Made by a program: the position numbers and the translations under genes
Part shown: positions 1 through 5,699 of the stretch, piece by piece
Numbering within the stretch: position 1 is the stretch's first letter
How the letters are laid out: the number at the start of each line of letters is the position of its first letter
Notes under the pieces: model-generated
What the model saw: the letters and a program-made list of their open reading frames with translations, nothing else
The model's database searches: none
What the model was told of the DNA's origin: nothing
NCBI GenBank assembly: GCA_902796295.1
Contig: CADBOL010000344.1
Coordinates: 1 to 7,616, forward strand
Direction: 5' to 3'
Origin: Oscillospiraceae bacterium
GTDB taxonomy: Bacteria; Bacillota; Clostridia; Oscillospirales; Acutalibacteraceae
Length of the DNA: 7,616 nucleotides

Positions 1-170
1 AAGAAATTGCCGTCCGGGTCGGTGTTTGGGTATTTTGACTGAAGGCTTGCATAGGTCGGAATGGCGGTATCTTCCGCCGCCGACGCAAACATCAGCCCTG
101 TTGTGAGCGTGCCCAGAAGCATTGCAAGACATAATACAATACTCAGGACTTTTTTACAGTGTGTCATCAT
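1..170 (-). CDS. Secreted protein of unknown function, N-terminal fragment
   Basis: Only the first 56 codons are in the window; the gene runs off the left edge. The protein begins MMTHCKKVLS and continues with a hydrophobic core (about residues 8-30) ending in FASA-AEDT, a classical Sec signal peptide with a probable signal peptidase I site after the ASA or ASAA. The mature start (AIPTYASLQSKYPNTDPDGNF) shows no domain I recognise. A perfect AGGAGG lies at 175-180. Two adjacent ATGs (170 and 167) are possible: spacing is 4 nt to the first and 7 nt to the second, so the start at 167 may be the one used. No Cys sits at the cleavage point, so a lipoprotein is unlikely. Its own promoter lies at 228-256. 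Function cannot be assigned from this fragment. Confidence 0.8.
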   Translation of the reverse strand, partial: MMTHCKKVLSIVLCLAMLLGTLTTGLMFASAAEDTAIPTYASLQSKYPNTDPDGNF

Positions 171-227
171 ATTTCCTCCTTTTAAATGACTTAAGCCAGA
201 GCCTTTTTCCGGCAAATTTGCAGTGTA

Positions 228-256
228 ATTATATATTATGAGATTTTATTAATCAA
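228..256 (-). promoter_or_regulatory. Probable sigma-A promoter of the secreted-protein gene
   Basis: Reading the minus strand, a -35-like TTGATT (256-251) and a perfect TATAAT (233-228) are separated by 17 nt, in very AT-rich DNA. The predicted transcript would start near 221 and carry a leader of about 50 nt ending in the AGGAGG site. The boxes are seen directly; promoter activity is inferred. Confidence 0.6.
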
Positions 257-393
257 TAGAAATAAAAAAATTATTAACAATTTTATAAAATATTGTTTAA
301 AATATACAATATGCGTGCTTCGGGTTTGGGCAGGTTTACTTTAAAAACATCCGGAATTCATACAGATAAGATATGATTTTTCCTTTTGTCAGG

Positions 394-446
394 CAGAAAA
401 AGGCCCGCGGGAAGCAGAAAATCCCGCGGGCCGAACTCTGTTTTTT
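394..446. terminator. Bidirectional intrinsic terminator at the end of the glpK operon
   Basis: An 11-bp perfect GC-rich stem (402-412 with 422-432) encloses a 9-nt A-rich loop. On the minus strand the stem is followed at once by TTTTT (401-397), as expected for the terminator of glpK, whose stop codon is at 518-520. On the plus strand a run of six T (441-446) follows after 8 nt, a less ideal spacing. Each arm contains the self-palindrome CCCGCGGG. The terminator marks the likely 3' end of the five-gene minus-strand transcript. Confidence 0.85.
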
Positions 447-458
447 GTGATTTACGGG

Positions 459-474
459 GCGGATTTCAATCCGC
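459..474. repeat. Short palindrome, GGGGCG-type dispersed repeat copy
   Basis: GCGGATT (459-465) and AATCCGC (468-474) form a compact hairpin, preceded by TTACGGG. The layout and flanks resemble the palindrome at 7435-7453 (TAGGGGCGATT...AATCGCCC): both have a GGGGCG head, a TCAATC centre and a following CGCTT. This suggests two diverged copies of one intergenic repeat family. Relatedness is inferred from inspection only. Confidence 0.45.
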
Positions 475-486
475 TTCCGCCGCCCG

Positions 487-505
487 CCGGCTGTCGCTCA
501 GCCGG
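487..505. repeat. GC-rich hairpin just downstream of glpK
   Basis: CCGGCTG (487-493) and CAGCCGG (499-505) form a 7-bp perfect stem with a 5-nt TCGCT loop, 13 nt past the glpK stop codon. No T-tract follows on either strand, so it is probably a repeat-type palindrome or an mRNA 3'-end structure rather than a terminator. Confidence 0.4.
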
Positions 506-517
506 CTGCGATTCATA

Positions 518-2020
518 TTATTTTGCCCAGCCTTTTGAGCATTCTACTGCTCTCTTCCAGCCGTCATAGAGTCTGTTTCTGATTTCAATATCCATCTGAG
601 GCTCAAAGATCTTGTCAACCTCGCGGTTCTTTTCAATCTCTTCCTTATCCTTCCAGACGCCGACCGCGAGACCTGCAAGATATGCGGCGCCGAGAGCCGT
701 GGTCTCCACCGTCTTGGGCCTGTTGACATTGCAGCGTATCATATCCGCCTGGATCTGGAGCATGATATCCGATACGCTCGCGCCTCCGTCAACTCTGAGC
801 TCTTTGAAATCAATGCCGGAGTCGGCTTTCATGGCTTCAAGCAGATCGGTCATCTGATATGTGATTGCCTCAAGCACGCTTCTTGCGACATGGGCTCTGT
901 TTACGCCTCTTGTAAGGCCTACTATGCAGCCGCGCGCATACATATCCCAGTAGGGCGCGCCGAGCCCCGTAAATGCGGGCACAAAGTAGATGCCGTTTGC
1001 ATCGGGAACGCTCTCGGCGAGCTCATCGCAGCGGCGCGCGGAATCTATGAGATGAACCTCATCGCGCAGCCATTTGATTACCGAGCCGGCGTTGAAGGCG
1101 GAGCCCTCAATCGCATACTCGACTTTATCTCCGATGCCCCAGGCAACGCCCGTGAGCAGATTATTCTTTGAATTGACTCTCTTTTCGCCTGTATTCATAA
1201 GCAGGAAACAGCCGGTGCCGTATGTGTTCTTTGCCTGACCGGGCTCAAAGCATGCCTGGCCGAAGAGAGCGGCGGGCTGATCGCCAATCGCTCCGCAGAT
1301 GGGGATTCCCTCAAGGGCCTCAAGGCCGAGGATGCCCTTGCCGACTCTGCCGTAAATCTTGCTTGAGGGTACTGGCTCGGGAAGGATTGACATCGGTATG
1401 CCGAGCCTGTCGCAGAGCGTCTGATCCCAGCAGAGATTGTCAACATCAAAGAGCATTGTTCTCGAAGCGTTTGAGTAGTCTGTCACGTGAACGCTGCCGC
1501 CCGTGAGATTCCAGATAAGCCAGGTTTCAACCGTGCCGAAAAGCAGGCGGCCCGCATCCGCGAGGCGCTTTGCCTCGGGAACATTATCGAGAATCCACTT
1601 GATTTTTGTGCCCGAAAAATAGGCGTCTATAAGAAGGCCGGTTTTTTCTTTGATATAATCTCCGAAACCTTCCGCCTTGAGCTGCTCGCAGTAATCGGCA
1701 GTCCTGCGGCACTGCCAGACTATCGCGTTATAAACGGGCTTTCCGGTCTGCCTGTCCCACAGAATAGTGGTTTCACGCTGGTTTGTAATACCTATTCCCG
1801 CTATGTCGCTCGGGCGGACTTCGCCTGTCGAGAAGCAGGCGGAAACGGCCTGGAACTGACTGTAAAGGATTGAAAGCGGATCGTGCTCAACCCAGCCTGC
1901 CTGAGGATAAATCTGCTCAAATTCATTCTGGGCTTTCGCGATTATGTTTCCCTTTTTGTCAAAAATAATAGCGCGGGAGCTTGTAGTGCCCTGGTCGAGT
2001 GCCATGATATACTGTGCCAT
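518..2020 (-). CDS. glpK: Glycerol kinase
   Basis: It phosphorylates glycerol with ATP to sn-glycerol-3-phosphate in the cytoplasm, feeding glycolysis and lipid synthesis. The 500-aa length is normal for GlpK. The N-terminal FGGY domain opens with the phosphate-binding ALDQGTTSSRAIIFD (residues 7-21). Glycerol-binding residues are present: R82-E83 in TNQRETT, Y134 in DAYFSGTK, and catalytic D247 in AIGDQ. Further conserved stretches are NTYGTGCF (266-272), GLGAPYWD (352-359) and DGGAS (411-415). The position where Firmicute enzymes carry the HPr-phosphorylated His appears to be Leu233. The start is supported by AAGGTGG (2034-2028) 7 nt upstream. It is the last gene of the minus-strand cluster, 79 nt after uxaC, and is followed by the terminator at 402-432. 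No transport facilitator (glpF) or glpD is in the window. Confidence 0.98.
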   Translation of the reverse strand: MAQYIMALDQGTTSSRAIIFDKKGNIIAKAQNEFEQIYPQAGWVEHDPLSILYSQFQAVSACFSTGEVRPSDIAGIGITNQRETTILWDRQTGKPVYNAIVWQCRRTADYCEQLKAEGFGDYIKEKTGLLIDAYFSGTKIKWILDNVPEAKRLADAGRLLFGTVETWLIWNLTGGSVHVTDYSNASRTMLFDVDNLCWDQTLCDRLGIPMSILPEPVPSSKIYGRVGKGILGLEALEGIPICGAIGDQPAALFGQACFEPGQAKNTYGTGCFLLMNTGEKRVNSKNNLLTGVAWGIGDKVEYAIEGSAFNAGSVIKWLRDEVHLIDSARRCDELAESVPDANGIYFVPAFTGLGAPYWDMYARGCIVGLTRGVNRAHVARSVLEAITYQMTDLLEAMKADSGIDFKELRVDGGASVSDIMLQIQADMIRCNVNRPKTVETTALGAAYLAGLAVGVWKDKEEIEKNREVDKIFEPQMDIEIRNRLYDGWKRAVECSKGWAK

Positions 2021-2027
2021 AGTTTAA

Positions 2028-2034
2028 CCACCTT
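2028..2034 (-). promoter_or_regulatory. Ribosome binding site of glpK
   Basis: AAGGTGG on the minus strand, 7 nt before the ATG at 2020, fixes that start. The 79-nt gap to uxaC otherwise holds only a weak 5-bp hairpin (2058-2075) and no convincing promoter, so glpK is probably read through from uxaC. Confidence 0.75.
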
Positions 2035-2099
2035 TATTATATTTTGCGTGTATATTCTGCGCTGCATCGTGCGCATTTTGTTTAAGTAAGCAGGTTCTT

Positions 2100-3500
2100 T
2101 CAGCCGATTCCGAAATACTCAGCCGCATTGCGGTATGAGATATCCTCCGCGAGCTTTGTCAGGGCCTTTTCATCATAAGGATACTGACCGCTCTCAACCA
2201 GCTCGCCCATAAGATTGCAGGCAATCCTGCGGAAATATTCGTGCCTCGGGTATGAGAGGAAAGAACGCGAGTCCGTGACCATTCCGACAAATTTGCCGAG
2301 CACTCCGAGATTCGCGAGCGCCGTCATCTGAGCGCGCATCCCGTCAATATTGTCATTGAACCACCAGGCGGAACCGAACTGGATTTTGCTCTGCACCCCT
2401 GCCGACTGGAAGTTTCCGAGCATCGAGCCGAGAACATAATTGTCACGGGGATTCAGCGTGAAGAGAATCGTGCGCGGAAGCGAATCCTCTCTGTCGAGCG
2501 AATCAAGGAAGCGCGAGAGCTTGCGCGCAACGGGCTGATCGTCAATGGAATCAAAGCCGGTATCCGGTCCGATGGTGTTGAACATGCGGGTGTTGTTGTT
2601 TCTCATCGGGCCTATGTGCAGCTCCATCACCCACCCTCTCGCGGCGTATTCTTTCGCGAGGAAGCGAAGCAGAGCGGTCTTGAATTTATCCGCCTCGGCT
2701 TCGGGGACTGCTCTGCCGGATTTCGCGGCCCTGAAAATCTCCTCAAGCTCATCCTTACCCGCTTCTTCATAAGGGATATATGAAAAGCCGTGATCGCTCG
2801 CCCTGCAGCCGAGAGAAGCAAAGAACTCAATCCTCGCTTTGAGAAATCTCTCAAGCTCGGCGTATGAATCTATCTCTCTGCCGTTTACCTTCGCGGCCTG
2901 TGAGAGCCAGGGAAGGAATGAGGGCAGATCGATGCTCAGCGCTTTATCCGGTCTGAAGGCCGGGAGGACTCTGAAGGGAAGATTCTCTTTCTGAAGGAGT
3001 GTGTGATATTCAAGTGAATCAACGGGATCATCCGTTGTGCAAAGGCATACAACATCCGACTTCGCTATGAGCTCGCGCGGGGTGAATCCTCCGGCGCGTA
3101 TCTTTTCGTTTGCCCTTTCATATATCGACTCTGCCGTGTCAGCATTAAGAATATCGTCAATGCCGAAATATCTTCTGAGCTCAAGATGGCACCAGTGATA
3201 CATCGGGTTTCCGATAAGCGAAGGCATGCAGGAGGCAAAAGCGATGAACTTTTCCCTGCCGGGAGCATCGCCCGTGATAAGTCTCTCATCTATGCCGCAC
3301 GAGCGCATGACTCTCCATTTGTAATGGTCGCCGCCGAGCCAGAGCTCGGCTATATCGCGCGGCTCGCTGTTTTCATATATCTCTTTGGGAGAAAGGTGAC
3401 AGTGCCAGTCAAAAACCGGCATTTTTTCCGCCGCCTCAAACATCTTTACCGCAGGTTCATTGTAAAGCAGGAAATCCTTTCCCATAAACTCTCTTGCCAT
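2100..3500 (-). CDS. uxaC: Uronate (glucuronate/galacturonate) isomerase
   Basis: It interconverts D-glucuronate with D-fructuronate and D-galacturonate with D-tagaturonate, the first step of hexuronate breakdown, in the cytoplasm. The 466 residues match the usual UxaC length. The amidohydrolase-fold metal site DWHCHL (residues 31-36, H33 and H35) sits near the N-terminus. Typical UxaC stretches follow: GDHYKWRVMRSCGI (57-70), MELHIGPMRNNN in the middle, QFGSAWWFND, and the C-terminal TDSRSFLSYPRHEYFRR. The start is supported by AAAGGA (3515-3510) 9 nt upstream; the N-terminus MAREFMGKDFLL aligns with the E. coli form as I recall it. The next pathway enzymes (UxaB/UxuB reductases, UxaA/UxuA dehydratases, KDG kinase) are absent from the window. 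It lies 190 nt after araD, across the heptad array, and 79 nt before glpK. Confidence 0.97.
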   Translation of the reverse strand: MAREFMGKDFLLYNEPAVKMFEAAEKMPVFDWHCHLSPKEIYENSEPRDIAELWLGGDHYKWRVMRSCGIDERLITGDAPGREKFIAFASCMPSLIGNPMYHWCHLELRRYFGIDDILNADTAESIYERANEKIRAGGFTPRELIAKSDVVCLCTTDDPVDSLEYHTLLQKENLPFRVLPAFRPDKALSIDLPSFLPWLSQAAKVNGREIDSYAELERFLKARIEFFASLGCRASDHGFSYIPYEEAGKDELEEIFRAAKSGRAVPEAEADKFKTALLRFLAKEYAARGWVMELHIGPMRNNNTRMFNTIGPDTGFDSIDDQPVARKLSRFLDSLDREDSLPRTILFTLNPRDNYVLGSMLGNFQSAGVQSKIQFGSAWWFNDNIDGMRAQMTALANLGVLGKFVGMVTDSRSFLSYPRHEYFRRIACNLMGELVESGQYPYDEKALTKLAEDISYRNAAEYFGIG

Positions 3501-3536
3501 ACCGATACATCCTTTATCTTTCTCTTTATCATAATC

Positions 3537-3556
3537 CGGAGCGGGTTTATGCTCCG
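3537..3556. repeat. Inverted repeat in the uxaC leader
   Basis: CGGAGC (3537-3542) and GCTCCG (3551-3556) form a 6-bp stem with an 8-nt loop, 36 nt upstream of uxaC. A second, overlapping inverted pair is GGTTTAT (3544-3550) with ATAAACC (3581-3587). The 11-mer ATAATCCGGAG occurs directly repeated at 3531-3541 and 3595-3605. These could be an operator or mRNA structure; no known regulator site is recognised. Confidence 0.35.
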
Positions 3557-3617
3557 CATATCCCTGTGGCGGGCTGTCGTATAAACCAACATATATAATC
3601 CGGAGGGAAGCGATCCG

Positions 3618-3694
3618 AAATTATCAATTGTCAATTGTAAATTGTCAATTGAACATTAACAATTGCACATTGCAAATTGCTAATTGCACATTAC
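3618..3694. repeat. Degenerate heptanucleotide tandem array, 11 units
   Basis: Eleven consecutive 7-nt units fit the pattern nAATTGn, for example CAATTGT, CAATTGT, AAATTGT, CAATTGA, ACATTAA, CAATTGC, ACATTGC, AAATTGC, TAATTGC, ACATTAC, with AAATTAT leading. Four units contain the palindrome CAATTG (3625, 3632, 3646, 3660). On the minus strand the units near araD read mostly GCAATnn and the distal ones mostly (A/T)CAATTn, so the array has two blocks. The araD stop codon (3693-3691) falls inside the terminal unit. It resembles short heptamer tandem repeats known from other bacterial intergenic regions; no function is assigned. Confidence 0.8.
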
Positions 3695-4386
3695 TTCCCG
3701 CCCTGCCCGTAATAGGCGTTTGCGCCGTGCTTTCTCATATAGTGCTTTTTGCGTATCGCTTTGCTCGCTTCTTCAGCTCCGAGCCCGCTGCTGAGATATG
3801 CCATCTTTGCAACCTCTTCGAGAATCGCGCTGTTTTTCGCGGCATCCGAAGCATTCTTTCCCCAGGTGAACGGTCCGTGAGAGTGAACGAGCACGGCAGG
3901 CACGGCATTGCAGTCAATGCCTCTGTTTTCAAAGCATTCGGCTATCACTCTGCCGGTATTAAGCTCATATTCTTCTTCAATCTCCGCCTGAGACAGATCT
4001 CTCGTGCAGGGAATTGCCCCATAGGCAAAGTCGGCGTGAGTGGTCCCGTAGGGAGGTATGTCGCGGGCCGCCTGAGCGTAGGCAACGGCAAAGGTTGAGT
4101 GGGTGTGGGCCACGCCTCCTATATCCGGAAACCTGTTGTAGAGCTCCATATGCGTAGGCGTGTCGGATGAGGGATTGAGCTCTCCCTCAACCTTTTTGCC
4201 GTCAAGCGACATGACGACCATATCACCCGGCGTCAGCTTTGAGTAATCAACACCCGAGGGCTTGATTACAAACAGCCCGCTCCCGCGGTCGATTCCCGAA
4301 ACATTTCCCCAGGTAAACAAAACCAGTTTATATTCCACAAGAGCGAGATTCGCTCTGTAAACCTCTTCTTTGAGCTTTTCAAGCAT
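3691..4386 (-). CDS. araD: L-ribulose-5-phosphate 4-epimerase (class II aldolase family)
   Basis: It converts L-ribulose-5-phosphate to D-xylulose-5-phosphate, linking L-arabinose or L-ascorbate-type catabolism to the pentose phosphate pathway. The 231 residues equal the normal AraD/UlaF/SgbE length. The substrate loops TWGNVSG (25-31) and KPSG (42-45) are present. The zinc ligands appear as H94 and H96 (AHTHS) and H170 (VHSHGPF), with D75 in the SSDTPTH loop. D119 in THADF and the C-terminal HGANAYYGQ (220-228, Tyr225/226) match the acid/base residues of the family. The start is supported by GAGGTG (4397-4392), 5 nt upstream, which overlaps the DUF4364 stop codon, so translation is probably coupled. 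AraD, UlaF and SgbE cannot be told apart from sequence alone; no araA/araB or ula genes are in the window to decide. Confidence 0.95.
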   Translation of the reverse strand: MLEKLKEEVYRANLALVEYKLVLFTWGNVSGIDRGSGLFVIKPSGVDYSKLTPGDMVVMSLDGKKVEGELNPSSDTPTHMELYNRFPDIGGVAHTHSTFAVAYAQAARDIPPYGTTHADFAYGAIPCTRDLSQAEIEEEYELNTGRVIAECFENRGIDCNAVPAVLVHSHGPFTWGKNASDAAKNSAILEEVAKMAYLSSGLGAEEASKAIRKKHYMRKHGANAYYGQGGK

Positions 4387-4395
4387 AGGCGCACC

Positions 4396-4941
4396 TCAGT
4401 AAAGCATTGATATTATCTGACCGTAGATTTTGGCGGTGTTGTCATTGAAGGAATTCCTTATTTTATCCGCCTGCTCATAGTCAACGGCATGCAGAGTCAG
4501 CTCCATAAGGATATTATCCTTATGCAGGATTCTGCATATGACATTATAACCGGATTCCGCCTGCTCTATCCTGCAGACGGTGGATCCCTCTATCCTCTTG
4601 CGCAGCTGAACCGAAGCCGCATCCGCAAGGGCTCTCTCTCTGACGCTTGCGGGGATTTCCCCGTAAAGCTCCCCGAGAGACTCACGGCCCACATCGGTAA
4701 GCAGCAGGGTGTCCTTTTCCCCTTTTACGAGGCTTCCGTTTCTGAGAAGCTCCTCTATTGCCTGCACGGTCTCAAAATAATTCGCAAGCATATGTGTTGT
4801 GAGCGCTTCGACGGCAACCTCGCGCGTGAGCGGCTCCTCAAGAGCTGAGGCGAGATACTCAAGCAGGAGTTTTATCTGAGTGGTGCTTCTGAGCCCTCCG
4901 GGAGATACTCCCTCATTGAAGGTGCTGTTATCATAATCCAT
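4396..4941 (-). CDS. DUF4364 family protein, winged-helix-like
   Basis: A 181-aa protein that I recognise as DUF4364-like, a family typical of Clostridia. The N-terminal half (about residues 18-95) reads as a winged helix-turn-helix: GGLRSTTQIKLLLEYL, then a helical part containing NYFETVQAIEELLRNGSLV (54-72) and a wing-like strand LLLTDVGRESLGEL (79-92). The C-terminal half is a predicted alpha/beta region (CRIEQAESGYNVICRIL, about 123-139) of unknown role. It has no membrane segment. Its ATG overlaps the TAA of the upstream gene by one nucleotide (TAATG), and its stop lies 9 nt before araD. The Shine-Dalgarno is poor, so it is probably translated by coupling. A role as transcriptional regulator of this cluster is inference from fold and location; the family has no established function that I know of. 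Confidence 0.85.
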   Translation of the reverse strand: MDYDNSTFNEGVSPGGLRSTTQIKLLLEYLASALEEPLTREVAVEALTTHMLANYFETVQAIEELLRNGSLVKGEKDTLLLTDVGRESLGELYGEIPASVRERALADAASVQLRKRIEGSTVCRIEQAESGYNVICRILHKDNILMELTLHAVDYEQADKIRNSFNDNTAKIYGQIISMLY

Positions 4942-5471
4942 TATTTATTTCTCTTTCTGCCCTTTTTATCTTTTCTTTTATTGTAGTTGGGATTGATCGG
5001 CTTACCGTATCTGCCTCTGTTTTTGCAGTCATCGGTGAGGAATTTTTCCTTTGTCACGGCGAGGCCGCAGAGATTTGCCCAGCCCTCGCAGTAGAGCCAG
5101 TAGTATGAAATGTTCTTTTTCTTCCTGAGCTTCACGAGCGCGGGAAGACCGCACCAGATGAATGAAGGCAGAGCAATGATAAGCAGCCATGCCGGCCCGA
5201 GAATCATTGTCTGAACCGTGTGGCCGTATTCGTGAATCTTCATGTCATGAAGCCTGTCGCCCTCGACATTTTTATTGATGAAAATAAACATTCCGAGGCT
5301 CACGCCGCCGAAATTCTTTTTTTCAATATAGGTTATGAGAGCGTTGTGATACCACTCGCTTTTGCTGCCTTTGATTTTATAGACGGCGAGCATGCAAAGG
5401 CCCATGATATTCTGAATCAGTCCGTATGTGAACTGCCAGAAATAAAACAGTATTTTCTTTATAATTTTCAT
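4941..5471 (-). CDS. Small membrane protein with HEYGH metallopeptidase-like motif
   Basis: A 176-aa protein, not assigned to a named family. From the ATG at 5471 it shows an N-terminal hydrophobic segment (about 6-30), an HExxH-type motif HEYGH (80-84) followed by TVQTM, a second hydrophobic segment GPAWLLIIALPSFIWCGLPALV (about 92-113), then LYCEGWANLCG (127-137), whose Glu129 could be the third metal ligand, and a strongly basic Lys/Arg-rich C-terminus. This is compatible with a membrane-bound zinc peptidase or a relic of one; catalysis is inferred only from the motif. The reading frame continues upstream to a TTG at 5516, but that TTG coincides with the probable -35 box. The ATG at 5471 has GGGTGA 5 nt upstream, so I chose the shorter form. 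It is the first gene of the cluster and overlaps DUF4364 by 1 nt. Confidence 0.75.
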   Translation of the reverse strand: MKIIKKILFYFWQFTYGLIQNIMGLCMLAVYKIKGSKSEWYHNALITYIEKKNFGGVSLGMFIFINKNVEGDRLHDMKIHEYGHTVQTMILGPAWLLIIALPSFIWCGLPALVKLRKKKNISYYWLYCEGWANLCGLAVTKEKFLTDDCKNRGRYGKPINPNYNKRKDKKGRKRNK

Positions 5472-5489
5472 TTTAATCACCCATAGTAT

Positions 5490-5516
5490 ATTATCACAGA
5501 ATAATATGATTTTCAA
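5490..5516 (-). promoter_or_regulatory. Probable promoter of the minus-strand five-gene cluster
   Basis: On the minus strand TTGAAA (5516-5511) lies upstream of TGTGATAAT, an extended -10 with GATAAT at 5495-5490 (spacer 15 nt). The alternative -10 TAATAT (5493-5488) would give a 17-nt spacer. Initiation near 5483 would leave a leader of only about 12 nt, starting just at the GGGTGA ribosome site. The boxes are seen; activity and start point are inferred. Confidence 0.55.
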
Positions 5517-5585
5517 GTTTGACGGCCTTATTTTTTGAAGCGCCCGGAACCCGAGAAAATTAATTGAAAAAATTTAAAAATAATA

Positions 5586-5613
5586 TTTACACACGGGCGT
5601 GATGTGTTATAAT
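5586..5613 (+). promoter_or_regulatory. Strong sigma-A promoter of the STAS-acyltransferase operon
   Basis: TTTACA (5586-5591) and a perfect TATAAT (5608-5613) are separated by 16 nt. TGT directly precedes the -10, making an extended -10 element. A/T-rich DNA at about 5558-5585 could act as an UP element. Transcription should begin near 5620, giving a leader of about 80 nt. It is divergent from the promoter at 5490-5516, with about 70 nt between the two -35 boxes. Confidence 0.8.
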
Positions 5614-5642
5614 AACAGGGATAAGCACTGTTCATGCATAAA

Positions 5643-5663
5643 CCGGCGGGCTGCCCCGCCCGG
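5643..5663 (+). promoter_or_regulatory. GC-rich hairpin in the STAS gene leader
   Basis: GGCGGG (5645-5650) and CCCGCC (5655-5660) pair across a CTGC loop. The stem extends by CC/GG around one bulged C. It sits about 23 nt after the predicted transcript start and 36 nt before the start codon. No T-tract follows, so it is more likely an mRNA stability or regulatory structure than a terminator. Confidence 0.5.
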
Positions 5664-5682
5664 ATATTCAGGAAAAATAAGC

Positions 5683-5689
5683 AAAGGAG
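5683..5689 (+). promoter_or_regulatory. Ribosome binding site deciding the STAS gene start
   Basis: AAAGGAG lies 10 nt before the ATG at 5700. An in-frame ATG at 5634 has no ribosome site and would place a Cys/Arg-rich, non-family extension of 22 residues across the leader hairpin, so 5700 is preferred. Confidence 0.8.
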
Positions 5690-5699
5690 CTTTTGCAAT

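Larger units (their letters stand above)
171..517. other. Gene-free stretch between the secreted-protein gene and glpK
   Basis: No credible coding region was seen on either strand. The left part (about 181-310) is AT-rich and holds the promoter of the leftward secreted-protein gene. The middle part (310-400) shows nothing recognisable. The right part holds the bidirectional terminator (402-432) and two GC-rich palindromes (459-474 and 487-505) immediately downstream of glpK. Confidence 0.7.

Noticed and set aside
487..505. Second terminator of glpK
   Set aside because: The 7-bp hairpin has no T-tract on the minus strand; the hairpin at 402-432 does.
2035..2040. TATAAT upstream of glpK as a separate promoter
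   Set aside because: It lies immediately before the ribosome site, so transcription would start inside or after it, and no -35 match lies 16-18 nt upstream.
3501..3690. Riboswitch or catabolite (cre) operator in the uxaC leader
   Set aside because: No conserved riboswitch core or cre-like palindrome could be matched; only simple repeats are visible.
3618..3694. CRISPR-like array
   Set aside because: The units are contiguous 7-mers with no spacers, far shorter than CRISPR repeats; no cas gene is present.
3628..4098. Plus-strand open frame of 156 codons
   Set aside because: It is antisense to araD, starts inside the heptad array and has a low-complexity N-terminus made by the repeat; there is no ribosome site.
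5634..5699. Upstream ATG extension of the STAS protein
   Set aside because: No ribosome site precedes it, it is translated across the leader hairpin, and the ATG at 5700 has AAAGGAG and matches the family N-terminus.
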